From assembly GCA_003194525.1 (NCBI GenBank), contig NBIV01000218.1:62001-126000 (forward strand): a stretch of 64,000 bases of DNA, in the 5' to 3' direction. The notes under the pieces were generated by a model. The model was given only the letters and a program-made list of their open reading frames with translations, was not told the origin of the DNA and did no database searches. Positions 13,254 through 23,353 of the stretch are shown piece after piece. Both the position numbers and the translations under genes were made by a program. Each line of letters begins with the position of its first letter. The stretch's first letter is position 1. This stretch comes from Gracilariopsis chorda (lineage: Eukaryota > Rhodophyta > Florideophyceae > Gracilariales > Gracilariaceae).

Positions 13254-13832
13254 TTTAACAAAGGTACAAAATAAAGATTTCAAGAGTTGAACTTGAGTAG
13301 ACAAGACAAAGGAGGATAAATAGTTTACTGAGTTTGTCAAAAATAATGACTGAGCGCGCAGGTAACGCCAACAAACAAGACGGTCAAGGTGGTTAATGGC
13401 CGCTCTTCGCTCAGTGCACAAATAAGGTTAGTTTAGAAGTGCAGCTGGTTGTGCTGCTCGGCAGGGTGATAAACAAAGTTACGTCCCGCACTGATGAAAG
13501 TTCCTCACCCATCGACTTTTTTTTCCTTGACATGATGGGCTCAAGTTACATTCCGTCCATAACGAACACAGAAAACGAAGCGATAGCTTCACAGATTCAT
13601 CGGTCGACTGTGGGAGGGACGAGGGGGGGAGCAGCTCTGCGCGAGAATCCCGAAATATCTTGGCAGAGAGTCACCCCCTGAATATGCAATGGTAAAAATG
13701 CAGTCACACACCCGAAACATTGTGTGACTTCGACCAGTATGCGCACGCCCGAATGAAATGCGAGGGTAAGTGGGTCATTATCATATGCAAAACGTATTGC
13801 GTGGGAACAGATGGTACGACGGTCAAGTGGAG
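13254..13832. other. Convergent intergenic region
   Basis: About 580 bp between the ends of Cpn60 (+) and the BAR-SH3 gene (-). It should hold both 3' UTRs. No coding signal was seen. Confidence 0.5.
13270..13275 (+). terminator. Possible polyadenylation signal of Cpn60
   Basis: AATAAA located 16 nt after the Cpn60 stop codon. It matches the canonical eukaryotic signal, but red algal signals are poorly defined and the element is very close to the stop. Confidence 0.3.
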
Positions 13833-15445
13833 TTACAAGACATGAACTGATGACTGAGAGGCAGTCTGCCCCGACCGGCGAGATTCTTGCGAGTCGTGTC
13901 TTCGATGACCCCGTCGCATTCGTCTCCGCTTATCATTCAAGTAGGCGAGTTCTTCCTCCGCATTGAGCTCTCTTGTGTAGGTTCTCGGGAAATAGCCATG
14001 AGCCCTTCCTATTTGCCCCAACCACCATCCTCGGTCAGTTGTTGCAGTTACTTCTATCACGTCTCCTGTTCGGAGTTCAAGTTCGTTAGCTTCTTGCGGT
14101 CTAAAATCGTATTTTGCAACAACTCGCAAAAGCACTTCGTTCTTCGCGGCGCCTTCTATCGAGTTAACCGTGTCCAAACTGCCCTTACCATCGCCCTGCC
14201 TCCGGCGTCTGAAAGAAGGCGCCCCGTTCGGAGAGAGTCGATGAGAATCATGGCCAACATTCTCCGTCGAAGTGCTACTTGCAACTGAAGACGGCGGCAA
14301 ATAAGATTCCTGGGCGCTTTGCGAAATGCGACCAGAAATGGAACTGGGTCCGACGCTGACATCTCTGTGGGAACCGTTGGCGGTGGTGGAGAAGGCAGGT
14401 AGAGAAATGGCGGGGGAGATGGACCTTGTGAGTTCGGCAGGGGCAGAGGAAGGCGATTGACCACGACGCGGGCTTGAAATACCCAAAACTTCAAATCCGA
14501 GTTGGTCAGCACCGGAAATCGAATTGGAGTTCTTCGAGACGGCTTCCGCGCTGTGCACTCTATGAGTGCTCTTCGGCGGAAGTTGAGAACTGACACGCGC
14601 GAGTGCAGGTTGTTCCAGGTTGTCTTGTTCGTTCCTGTCTTCGTCAGGTTCTGGATCGGCATCGGATTCTTCTTGAAAGTCATCGTCCCACACCTCGTCG
14701 CCCACAATACCGCCAATGTCATCCGTGGCCAAAGGAGGAGTGGGAGAGGGATCGGTGGTAATCGGGGGCGTGTCTGCAACAAGCTTGAACACGTGATCCA
14801 GAGACTGGACGGTAGACTTGGAGACTTCGGTCATGATAGTAACAAGCGCGCGTAAAGGGCCGGTGACAAAAGTACCCATGTTGCGCTCAAGGTAGTTAAA
14901 ACTTTGAATGACGCGGTTGTGAAACATGGTATACTGGTTGGTAATCTCCTTGAGGCGACGATGTTTATCTCGAAGTCGTGAGGTATCTCTCTTTCGATCA
15001 GCCTGAAGTTTCTTTTGTCGCTTCTCCATGTCGGCCTTATAGCTGGCGCGAGCGCGCATGGTTTCGCGCACCTTTGGGATTTCATCGAGTCTACTTTTGA
15101 TTGGGCGAGGACCTCAGCGTCGATAGCACGCTCAGCATCGGTGATCCACTTGGTACGAATGGCAAGTTGGGATTGCAAAAAGTTGTCAACGAGTTGTTTT
15201 TGTTTGTGGTCGGGTTGGGTGAAGAATGCATCCATTGCTTTTGCGACAGCTACACCGCAGTCTGCGGCCGCGAGTACGGCTGCTTTGTAGGAGTCCAAGG
15301 CATCGACTAGGGTGCGAAAGGCGGCATCTGCTTCGTCGAACTTGCGGGACTTTTCGTTGAAGACGACGGTGTCGTGCTCCTGTGGTATGGTGGCGCTCAT
15401 TGTGTCGGTGTTAACGTTGGGTGGACGCGAAGATTCGCCCCACAT
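13833..15445 (-). CDS. BAR domain - SH3 domain protein, interrupted by a frameshift
   Basis: Two overlapping frames together encode one protein of about 535 residues. The upstream frame (from ATG 15445; a second candidate ATG is at 15400) gives the first BAR helices (FDEADAAFRTLVDALDSY, then NFLQSQLAIRTKWITDAERAIDAEVLAQSKVD). Around 15090 the reading must shift to a frame giving LDEIPKVRETMRARASYKADMEKR and the rest of the coiled-coil BAR region. A long acidic, Ser-rich linker follows. The C-terminal SH3 domain contains VVAKYDFRPQEANELELRTGD, then GWWLGQIG and GYFPRTYTREL, the standard ALYDY, WW and P-x-x-Y positions. BAR-SH3 proteins sense membrane curvature in endocytosis. Both halves look intact and lie on the same strand, so a single-base sequence or consensus error is more likely than a pseudogene; a short intron does not fit the overlap. 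Confidence 0.7.
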
Positions 15446-15991
15446 GCTCTAGAAAGCGGGGGCAAACCGCGGCGGCAGCAGCGCAGGAGAGGGGGAGGGA
15501 GGGGGGTGGGGGTGGTTGACAAGGGCAAACGAGTACGGTGGACGCGAGGCGAAGCGGAGGTGTGCAGGTTGGGGGGGAGGGGCGCAAGGGACGGGAGTGG
15601 GTGTGTCAAGCGGGGGCAAGAGATGGCTGAGCAGAAAAGAAAGGCGCCGGGCGGGCGCGGCGAGCGGAAGCGCAAGGCAAGCGTGGCGGCGGTGCAGGCG
15701 CAAGGTGGCGCAGACGAACACACAACAGCTCGTTGTTGCGGCCACTTGCGCGCCGCGCAGCTGTACGACATTACGTTGCGCGCGTCCCTGACGCCGTGCC
15801 CACTTACGCGCCGTTGCGCCTGCTGCGCGGTTGCGGGAATCCCACCACGTGGCATGCTGTCCACGTGTGCGCAACGTGTGTCACCACCACTTGTCCGATG
15901 CTTGGCTTGATGATCAGCTTCGCCTCCAGCCGCTGCGCGGCGAGCGAACAGCCGTCTCCCGCCCGTCGAGAGTGCCTTTCGTTTCGTTGAG
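15446..15991. promoter_or_regulatory. CpG-rich divergent promoter region (BAR-SH3 / UMP1)
   Basis: About 550 bp between divergent starts with strong CG content and G-runs on the plus strand (15470-15620), then many GCGC words. Long open frames here on both strands come from the composition and overlap each other, so they are not treated as genes. Confidence 0.5.
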
Positions 15992-16387
15992 ATGGATCGC
16001 CCGCCCGCTACACACATCCGCCCCGACGCGCCGCCCGGCGCGACGCTCAAGTACTCCGCGACGCCGCAGCACCCCGTGCAGGTGATCCAGTCGCAAGCGC
16101 GCAAGAATGAGCGTTTGACGCGTCGAAAGTTGCAGGCGGCTGCCTACGGCGCCGCTTTGCCGATGCGACTGGCCATGCAGCAGCACATGCTTTCCCAATG
16201 TCAACGTCTTCCAGGTCTTCCCTCCTCGTACGCCACGCTCGAATCATTCACCGCCCGCGACGAGACAATTGACTTTGAGGACTTTATGAACTTGCCGCAC
16301 AACTCGCCATACATGCCCGAACAGCAGCCCAGGGAGCAGCTGGAGTCCATTCTCGGTGTTACTGCTACTTCGCAACGCCCGCTTTAG
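15992..16387 (+). CDS. UMP1: Proteasome maturation factor UMP1/POMP
   Basis: A 131-residue protein with the family's typical length. After a polar N-terminus comes HPVQVIQSQARKNERLTRR, then a helix (GAALPMRLAMQQHMLSQCQ) leading to the conserved QRLPGLPSS, matching QRLPFLSSS of human POMP. The C-terminal signature DETIDFEDFMN matches DETIGFEDIL. UMP1 binds half-proteasomes during 20S assembly and is the first substrate degraded on completion; it acts in nucleus and cytosol. The start is the only ATG before the conserved core. Intronless. The gene lies 109 bp from the convergent phosphoserine phosphatase stop. Confidence 0.88.
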   Translation: MDRPPATHIRPDAPPGATLKYSATPQHPVQVIQSQARKNERLTRRKLQAAAYGAALPMRLAMQQHMLSQCQRLPGLPSSYATLESFTARDETIDFEDFMNLPHNSPYMPEQQPREQLESILGVTATSQRPL

Positions 16388-16496
16388 AAGCCCCAACTTT
16401 CTACCCGTAAATTCGCCCCTTTACTCGCTTCTGTTTTTCAGCTCGTACCACTACATTATCGTACAACTTGTTCCTTCTTGCTCCATTCCACACCAT

Positions 16497-17870
16497 CTAC
16501 GCGACGTCGTCGTCTACACACTCTGAGTGATTGCTGCTGTGCCCTTGAAGTTCCTCCTGGTCCTGCTCACTCAACCCCAAAAGATACAACACCGTCGTCA
16601 GGCTTGGCTGGTTGATGCGGAACTTTGCAGCCTCCTGAACAGCCGCCTTGGCGTTGAAAGCAATTCCCAATCCGGCCGTCCCCAACATGGGCAGATCATT
16701 CGCCCCATCCCCAATCGCAATCACCTGATCCAACGTAATCTTCTCCTGCTGAGCAATCGTCATAAGTAGATCCGCCTTTCTCTGTGCATTCACCACAGCA
16801 CCCACCGTTCGACCCGTGAACACCCCGTCCTTTTCCTCCAGCACGTTTGCATAATCGTAATCCAATCCCAGTTCATTCCGAACGTGACTCGTAATACGAG
16901 TAAAACCGCCTGAAATCACCGCCAGTCTGTACCCCAGTTTCTTGAGCGTCTTGCACAATAGCTTTGCGCCGGGCGTGTATTGTAGATTGTCGATCACTTT
17001 TTGAAACACGCTTGCCTTGGTCCCTTTCAGTAGTGCCACACGCTCGCGCAGACTCTGTCGAAAGTCTAAATGCCCGCTCATAGCTCTATGCGTAATCTCG
17101 CATACTTTGTCATACACACCTGCATATCGTGCCAGTTCGTCGATCACCTCTTGCTGAATTAGTGTGCTGTCCATGTCGAGTACCACCAATCGTTTTGACC
17201 TTCGTAGAACTGATTCGGCTTGTAGTGCTACGTCTATATTGCTTGTCTTTCCCAGTGCGTACAATTGCTTCCGCAGTTGATTGATATCGTCTGGTGTCAG
17301 TGCTTGTGTGCTTGCCACCACGAGCTCTAAACATCGTAAACCGGACGTGTTTAAACGCGTGATCTTCTCAGTTGTGAATGAGCGATCAGCCAGTAATGAC
17401 GCCAACTCTGTTAAGAATATGGGTGTTATAGTTTCCCTTGACAGCAGTGTGACGACGTAATGCGTAGGGGAAACGCGATCAACAATACCATTTAAACGGC
17501 GAGCTTCCTTACAATCGTCTGCCGCGTGATCAGTTTGGTGGATGTTTTCCAACCTCTGAAACTGCTCCATGGGCATTTCATCATTGGCTGTGTCAAAATC
17601 GACGGCGAGTTGAAGCGTTTTCGCGACTGTTAAAAGCGACTTGTACAGCTGAGCTTCGGCGGATGTGCACGAACTGACTTGCAGTTCGATTGCGAGAGTT
17701 ATGCGATCTTGTATTACGGTTTGTCGCAAGTCGATGATTCTGGCATTGGAGAGAGCGGCGGCTGCTACTACCTCGCTGGCGGCAGTGGGCTCATCCTTTC
17801 CTGTGAAGGTGGCGGTTATTCGGGTGTGCGCGAGGGGGTCTGGCGGGAGCGTCTCTGACTCTACGATCAT
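16497..17870 (-). CDS. serB: Phosphoserine phosphatase (SerB, ACT-HAD)
   Basis: A 457-residue HAD-family phosphatase catalysing the last step of serine synthesis (phosphoserine to serine). The N-terminal 220 residues contain two ACT-like halves (TRITATFTGKDEP and HYVVTLLSRETITP), as in bacterial SerB. HAD motif I is DMDSTL at 232-237 with the nucleophile Asp232. EVIDELARYAG and RAMSGHLDFRQSLRERVALLKG form the substrate cap. Motif II is VISGGFT at 318-323, and motif III/IV is GDGANDLPML at 386-395. There is no clear plastid transit peptide, so it may be cytosolic; plant enzymes are plastidic, so this resembles the bacterial type. The acidic, Ser/His-rich tail is unusual. Starts at the first ATG; intronless. 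Confidence 0.92.
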   Translation of the reverse strand: MIVESETLPPDPLAHTRITATFTGKDEPTAASEVVAAAALSNARIIDLRQTVIQDRITLAIELQVSSCTSAEAQLYKSLLTVAKTLQLAVDFDTANDEMPMEQFQRLENIHQTDHAADDCKEARRLNGIVDRVSPTHYVVTLLSRETITPIFLTELASLLADRSFTTEKITRLNTSGLRCLELVVASTQALTPDDINQLRKQLYALGKTSNIDVALQAESVLRRSKRLVVLDMDSTLIQQEVIDELARYAGVYDKVCEITHRAMSGHLDFRQSLRERVALLKGTKASVFQKVIDNLQYTPGAKLLCKTLKKLGYRLAVISGGFTRITSHVRNELGLDYDYANVLEEKDGVFTGRTVGAVVNAQRKADLLMTIAQQEKITLDQVIAIGDGANDLPMLGTAGLGIAFNAKAAVQEAAKFRINQPSLTTVLYLLGLSEQDQEELQGHSSNHSECVDDDVA

Positions 17871-18407
17871 GGCTGGAGTTCAGCTGAGCGATTAATGGAG
17901 GGACAACTATGTGTAACAGAAATGCTGGTTGAGAGATGGCGCAGAGATGATCGTGCGGACCGTACAGGGATGATGCATTGAAAGGGATGTGAACCCAATG
18001 TGTGCTCCGTGCGCTGCGGCAAGATTCTGCACCGAATAAGCGATAGAAGATCACTGCCTGGGGAGAGACAGGCGTAGGAATCTGGCAACTGTAGCAATTC
18101 GGTCCAGTGAATGTGTGCAACGTGTCCAAAGTTGACTGTAAAGTCTAAACACGTATGGCATTCACCCCGACGGCAAATCACGTCAGCCCAAGTGGCACTT
18201 TTTTCAATTATGTCCCCTGCGCTGCGCTTCTGCTGTTCAGGACATCCAGAGTGGCGTTTGACCTTCGCTGAAAGGGCCCATTGTGGGCTTGGCTGTCCGC
18301 GATCAGGCTCAATCCCACGCCCTTCGTTTCTCCTCCAGCAATACTTTCGTTCGTTCTTTCCATTCATTTCAAGACCACCACCACCCGCCCTTCAACACGC
18401 CTGGTTC
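17871..18407. promoter_or_regulatory. Divergent intergenic region (SerB / HDHD5-like)
   Basis: About 540 bp between divergent starts. The frame of the HDHD5-like gene is open upstream for 99 more codons, but they do not look like protein and the downstream ATG gives a targeting-type N-terminus, so this is counted as non-coding. No clear core-promoter element was identified. Confidence 0.45.
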
Positions 18408-19463
18408 ATGTTCTCATCTTCAACACTGCACGCGGCTCGCAATCTCCTCCGACAGTACTCCACAGCCCCGCCATATCCTGGACCCGCGTTCGCCTTCGAC
18501 ATAGATGGCGTTCTTCTCCGCGGCCGTTCCGTAATTCCCGCCGCGCACCACGCGCTGAATTCGCTTTACGATCAGTCCAATGAACGATGGCGCGCCCCAA
18601 TAACCTTTATCACAAACGGAGGAGGCACTACTGAAGCCGCCAGAGCCCAGAAGCTCACTGACATGCTCAACGTCCCCGTTCATGAGCAGCAAATCGTACT
18701 TTCCCACACCCCGATGAAGACGCTCATTGACGCTTACAAACACCGCGCTATTCTCACCGTGGGAAACCCTCATTGCGCCTCTGTCGCTCGTTCGTACGGA
18801 TTTCAACACGTTATTGATACCGAGACACTCGCCCATATTCACACCCACTCCGCACCGTTTGCAAAAGTCGACCACGTTCAACCATCCCCCGGCGACTATC
18901 TCGTCGCTAAAATGCCTGTTGCGGTAGTCTTTGTAATGACTGATTCGCGTGACTGGGGACGCGATATTCAGCTTCTCTTGGATGTCTTACGATCTGATGG
19001 ACATCCTAAACGCGCACATTCCGACAAACAGACCGTTGATCTGTACTTCTCCAACCCCGACATTCTTTTTCCCAACGAGTATCACATGCCGAGGTTGGCA
19101 GGCGGTTCATTCGCCGTTGCGCTGCGCGCAGTGTACAGACATGTTACTGGAACCGACTTGCAGTATGTGCAGTTCGGTAAACCGCACGCGCCCAACTACC
19201 AGCTGGCGGAAAGTGTCCTACGAAATCAACTCATGTACATGGGATACTGCCCCGAATCAATGCCTGCCATATATGCCATTGGAGACAACCCACCGTCGGA
19301 TGTGCGCGGGGCGAATGCGCGAGGAGACCCGTGGCGCTCGGTTTTGGTCAGAACTGGCAATTTCCAAGGGCAGAATGATGAAACGGACACGGCTCATGTT
19401 GTCTTTGACAACGTTGCCCATGCCGTTCAACATGCCTTGGAACAGCATGACATGTACTCCTAA
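18408..19463 (+). CDS. HAD-superfamily hydrolase, HDHD5/CECR5-like, probably mitochondrial
   Basis: A 351-residue class II HAD protein. Start chosen at 18408, which gives MFSSSTLHAARNLLRQYSTA, an Arg/Ser-rich presequence typical of mitochondria. HAD motif I is DIDGVLLRG at 31-39; motif II lies in ITFITNGGG; motif III/IV lies in FGKPHAPNYQ and IYAIGDNPPSDVRGAN. This order, with the C2-type cap between and the closing SVLVRTGNFQG, matches CECR5/HDHD5 and yeast YKR070W. The physiological substrate of this family is not established. An earlier in-frame ATG at 18111 would add 99 residues lacking family similarity. Intronless. Confidence 0.8.
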   Translation: MFSSSTLHAARNLLRQYSTAPPYPGPAFAFDIDGVLLRGRSVIPAAHHALNSLYDQSNERWRAPITFITNGGGTTEAARAQKLTDMLNVPVHEQQIVLSHTPMKTLIDAYKHRAILTVGNPHCASVARSYGFQHVIDTETLAHIHTHSAPFAKVDHVQPSPGDYLVAKMPVAVVFVMTDSRDWGRDIQLLLDVLRSDGHPKRAHSDKQTVDLYFSNPDILFPNEYHMPRLAGGSFAVALRAVYRHVTGTDLQYVQFGKPHAPNYQLAESVLRNQLMYMGYCPESMPAIYAIGDNPPSDVRGANARGDPWRSVLVRTGNFQGQNDETDTAHVVFDNVAHAVQHALEQHDMYS

Positions 19464-20922
19464 GGTTCTAATCACCATAACTAGTTCGGTTATGCACAAG
19501 TTGGGCGGTATCGTTCAGTGGGGCCTTAAGAAAATTCGTAGTTCGAACACTTTAGCAAACAGCGGCCGAACGGGATATCGAGAAACGCTCGTCTTGTTGC
19601 CTCGGAGTGTTGAAATTGTGACCCCAAGCGCATACCCGCTACCAACTAAAAGTTGCTCTAACTTGCAACACAAGAGTAAGCAAAGAAACAATTTTCCTCC
19701 GTTTACGCGTACCTAATCGTTCACTACAACTTGGACAACTGCTTCACTGAAACTGAAAACGATGAACACAGACACAGAACTGTTGGCGTATATGTTTCCC
19801 ACACAATCTTATCGTTGCCATCCAGCAGTGTCCGGAACCGCCGTATAGAAGCTCCATAAACGCAAGATATCATCAAGACGGAACACATCATCCACTCGTT
19901 CATGTAATATCTTGACAACGCCTTATACAAAACGGAAATGACTCCCAGTTCGTGACAGCGCTGTCCATGCCAAAGGCCCTGCCTCTCAACGAACATCTGC
20001 CATGGCTTGATGAAATGCGATGGAATGTCCATAATGGTTCTCCGTTTCAAAACGCCACCTCACCCAGAAACCGTACGCCATGAATGAATTCGGTAGCTTT
20101 CCAAGGATCAGCACTGGGGTACATGACAAAATGATGTTGATGTCACGTACGAGGTCATTTGTGGCAAACCGAAACAGTTGGTTATGCAAGCCAGACCTTG
20201 ACAGGAAACTTTGCAGCGGTTCTCACTCCGAATACTTATGTAAAGAAAGGATGTACTCCTGTCTAACTCCCCAACTCTGACGGTTGGTGCAAGGGAATTT
20301 GCTACTGCTAGGGTTTGTTCAAACTACATGAGTGCGAAATTTCGGAAGGCCTCACAACTAAATACCGTTTCGTATATTCCTTGACGCACAAGCTTGGAAA
20401 ACGTTGACGTCAAATATTCCTAGACACACAAGCTCGGAAAACGTTGACCTCAACTGACTTCACGTAGTATACCTGTTCCGGGTTGATGACGCGCCAATGG
20501 CACTACTTGTCGCGAGCTCTGTGAGTGCTTGTTGTCATGTTCGAATGCTCTTTGTGCTGTTATAAATCGAAAACAGTTATCACTTGATCTTTTATCAACA
20601 CCCGCCTCGTATGATGTTCGTTTGTTTGTTTGTTGTTGTTGCCTTTACCACTCTCGGAATCTTTAAAGACGTTGAACAACATGATGGAAGAGTCATGAAA
20701 TGAAAAAAAGCCCACTCATGCAACTTTTTTTGGGCATTGACTTGCATGATGCAAATCAATGCACGAAGCACTACTCTAGGATTCTTCAGTTCTCGTTTAA
20801 TTCAATCGTCAGAGTTGAAGCTGCCTCACAAATATGCATGCTGTAGACAGAGTCAGGATTAGGTCCATCAATACAATAGGGTCGTCATAACTGTGACTTC
20901 ACCATATTCTTGTCATCAACAG
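19464..20922. other. Intergenic, with possible decayed coding sequence
   Basis: About 1.46 kb between convergent genes. On the minus strand two overlapping frames (20189-19986 and 20050-19724) read like protein fragments but match no family and have no proper ATG context; they might be a decayed gene. A GTTT/GTT simple repeat lies at about 20618-20640 and a TTGCAT-ATGCAA inverted repeat near 20743. Confidence 0.4.
20374..20453. repeat. 40-bp imperfect tandem duplication
   Basis: Two adjacent 40-bp copies (20374-20413 and 20414-20453), each starting ATATTCC and containing GCTYGGAAAACGTTGAC. They differ at a few positions. The first copy contains TGACGTCA-like sequence (CRE type), altered to TGACCTCA in the second. 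Confidence 0.75.
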
Positions 20923-22908
20923 CTACCCGTAGCTGCGTTTAATGCGTGCGTCGGTACGAAGTGCGTCAAAGAGGTCTGTGATTTCTTTGGAGTTCTCCAA
21001 GGTCAGGTTGAATTCCACTCTATCGTATCTCCCTGATCGCTCTACAGCAAGAGGCAAATCTTCAATATCTCTTCCAAGAGTGTTCTTGACTATGTCTTGT
21101 ACGCATTCAGGAAATCCTTCTCCAGATCCTTCGATCTTGAACTTGTACACGTATGGGAAGGTCATTGATCGATCCATTGCGCTTCGATCTTTCTCGAAAG
21201 CGTCTTCCACTCCTCTTCTCTTCTTTTCGTCCTCTGGACCAGACCCATTCCCAGGTTCAACCAATATCTCTGCTACGTAATCTTCCAAACCCTCATCGTC
21301 TTGCGCTTCGCCTCTCATAGGTGCCATTGTTCCCTCTTCTTCTGTAGCACTAAGGTTCTCCTGGAACAACCCAGTACCCGTTACTGATGCTGAGGTTTCC
21401 GGAGTCGAAAGTTTCAGGATTTGTTTTCCCAGTGGAACTGGCTCAGGTCGCTCGTCCGGATAAAGACCATCTATTAAAGGTGGAGCAGTCAAGTGCCGTT
21501 TAGTCCACCGAAACATGTCCACAGCACTTGATTCCGCAATAAGCTCGTAAGACCGACGTGCAATCCATTCCTTGGACCCCACCGGCAAATCTGAAGAAGC
21601 TGGGTACGAGGCGAGACCACCACTCCAGCCTCCTTGTTTCCCTCTTCTCACAGTAGACATTTCCTGATCTTCTTCGTCTTCTTCATCAAGCTCATACGGA
21701 TATGCTTCGCCGGGTTCTGTAATAGTCACGTATGTGTCTTCATTTAGCTCCCACACTCTCCCAACACTAGACTCGGTCGTTAAAGTGTATTCATCATCAT
21801 AGTCAGCGTCGATGTCTTCGACTTCATCAGGTTCCTTGTCTACCACTTCTTCCTTTTCTTCCGTTTCGGGTTTGTCTTCGAAACTCAGTAGTTTCTCAAA
21901 ATCGAGGTCATCCCCAGACAGTTCGGCGTTAACCGTAGTCGAATCGTTGTCGGAAAGAGCAACAGAATTAGCTTGTGATTGTGAAATGTCATCTGTTTCC
22001 GCTTCACCTAGACCAATACCAAGAATTCCGCTCTTGGATAGTATATTTGCCGCGTTGCGGATGTCCTCGGCGCTCTCTTCGTCAAACTCCTCAGTTCTTT
22101 GTTCGTCCTTTACTGTGGTAAGACTTGCACTGGGCTCATCGCGACCACTGTCCCCAACCTCGAAAACAGGCTCAAAGCCATCTGCAAGTGGGTCCAGTAC
22201 ATCTTCGGAACTGTCGATGTTATCATCTTCATCGATATCATCCAATGTGACAGTTCCGCTTCTCGATGATGAGCGTACCCTTCTTTTCTGGACGCCCGGT
22301 ATTGGTATCTCATCTTCATCGAAGTCACCACTGCTAGCCTGCGCAGCTAGCTCGTCGTCTTCTTCGAGAGATTCTTCGTCGTCATCTTCATCGATACCTT
22401 CCGCTTCATCGTCTTCCGCTTCATCGTCTTCCTCAAAAACGTCTTCGACATTGAGATCTCCAGAATCCTCATCGAAGTCCCCATCCAAAAGAATCTCTTC
22501 ATCATCTAAGGTTTCCTCTGCCTCGTCTTCACCAAGAAGCAGTGCTTCGATTGGAACATCCCCCTCATCCGCAGCAACTGGAGACCAGCCCTCCAAGGCT
22601 TCATTCTCTGGACCTGCCAGAAGTACTTCTTGCTCACCACTTTCTATTTCTTGCACCCCCGAAAGGTTTTCATCGCTAATTGCCGATGGACGCGACGGCT
22701 CACTTTCACTCTTTCCGTTCGAAGTTCTCGGACGGCGCTTGGTGTTCATAACAACTGTGGAAGAAATTCGATATGTTGGCGCCCTTTGGGTCATAGCCGG
22801 CCTGCAATGGAGTGATCTGTTACCCAAGAAAACATGTGCTGTAGGACACGAAAAACACAGTGACGAAGGAAGGGCTTTCATGTTATTGCGTGTTTGTTTC
22901 AAAGACAT
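20923..22908 (-). CDS. Acidic protein with C-terminal DUF493 (YbeD-like) domain, probably plastid-targeted
   Basis: A 661-residue single-exon protein. The N-terminus (MSLKQTRNNMKALPSSLCFS and following) is basic, Ser-rich and free of acidic residues for about 60 positions, consistent with a plastid or mitochondrial transit peptide. Residues from about 75 to 400 are extremely acidic, with long Asp/Glu runs and Ser-Glu repeats predicted to be disordered. A middle region has an ordered patch (SKEWIARRSYELIAESSAVDMFRW). The last 75 residues contain FPYVYKFKIEGSGEGFPECVQ, then YDRVEFNLTLENSKEITDLFDALRTDARI, which fits the DUF493 ferredoxin-like fold of bacterial YbeD. The domain is found in plastid proteins of algae and plants, with unknown function. 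The acidic extension is far longer than the bacterial 87-residue protein. Confidence 0.75.
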   Translation of the reverse strand: MSLKQTRNNMKALPSSLCFSCPTAHVFLGNRSLHCRPAMTQRAPTYRISSTVVMNTKRRPRTSNGKSESEPSRPSAISDENLSGVQEIESGEQEVLLAGPENEALEGWSPVAADEGDVPIEALLLGEDEAEETLDDEEILLDGDFDEDSGDLNVEDVFEEDDEAEDDEAEGIDEDDDEESLEEDDELAAQASSGDFDEDEIPIPGVQKRRVRSSSRSGTVTLDDIDEDDNIDSSEDVLDPLADGFEPVFEVGDSGRDEPSASLTTVKDEQRTEEFDEESAEDIRNAANILSKSGILGIGLGEAETDDISQSQANSVALSDNDSTTVNAELSGDDLDFEKLLSFEDKPETEEKEEVVDKEPDEVEDIDADYDDEYTLTTESSVGRVWELNEDTYVTITEPGEAYPYELDEEDEEDQEMSTVRRGKQGGWSGGLASYPASSDLPVGSKEWIARRSYELIAESSAVDMFRWTKRHLTAPPLIDGLYPDERPEPVPLGKQILKLSTPETSASVTGTGLFQENLSATEEEGTMAPMRGEAQDDEGLEDYVAEILVEPGNGSGPEDEKKRRGVEDAFEKDRSAMDRSMTFPYVYKFKIEGSGEGFPECVQDIVKNTLGRDIEDLPLAVERSGRYDRVEFNLTLENSKEITDLFDALRTDARIKRSYG

Positions 22909-23353
22909 AATCCACAGAAGCGCCTATGGATATCCGTAGGGTGCCAACAGGCTGTCGGGAAATCTAAGTGTGGTCTGGGGTGCCAGAACCAGAAATCAGA
23001 GCTCGGTCACATTCATAAGCAGTCGTACTTCATCTCAGAGGAGAGCAATCGATCTGAGGAAGGATGTTACCACAGCAAGAAGACGGAGCTAAACATTTGA
23101 CGAAAACGAGCAAATGATCTCGCAGACGCGCAAGGATTTGTCTCCTGTCGCACTGTACGAAGGTACCGAAGGTACCCCAGGTACCCTTTGTAGATATAAT
23201 TTCATATCTTCTTGCTTGGAAACCCTGTCAGGTATTTGCACCGACCCCGGATTCACATGTTGTACAGCAATGTAGATACGACCAAATGAAGTTTTCGAAG
23301 CAGTTCGCGGGAGTTTTAGGGGTTCTTAGTGAAGAGTGTGCATGCTCTTGAAA
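22909..23353. other. Unique left flank of the tandem array
   Basis: About 445 bp upstream of the DUF493 gene and left of the first array copy. Three 9-base direct repeats with the core AGGTACC lie at 23161-23187. The last base before the array boundary is 23353; bases to its left (ctcttgaaa) differ from those left of copies 2 to 4 (tgtttgatg). Confidence 0.6.

Noticed and set aside
15397-16104. 235-codon minus-strand frame and several overlapping frames in both directions upstream of UMP1
   Set aside because: GC-rich promoter DNA with few stops; it overlaps UMP1 antisense and resembles nothing.
20700-20740. A-run and T-run with GCCC/GGGC looking like a terminator hairpin
   Set aside because: The arms are not reverse complements in the needed orientation, so no stem forms.
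21812-22939. 375-codon Ser-rich plus-strand frame
   Set aside because: Mirror of the acidic Asp/Glu-coding tract of the DUF493 protein on the other strand.
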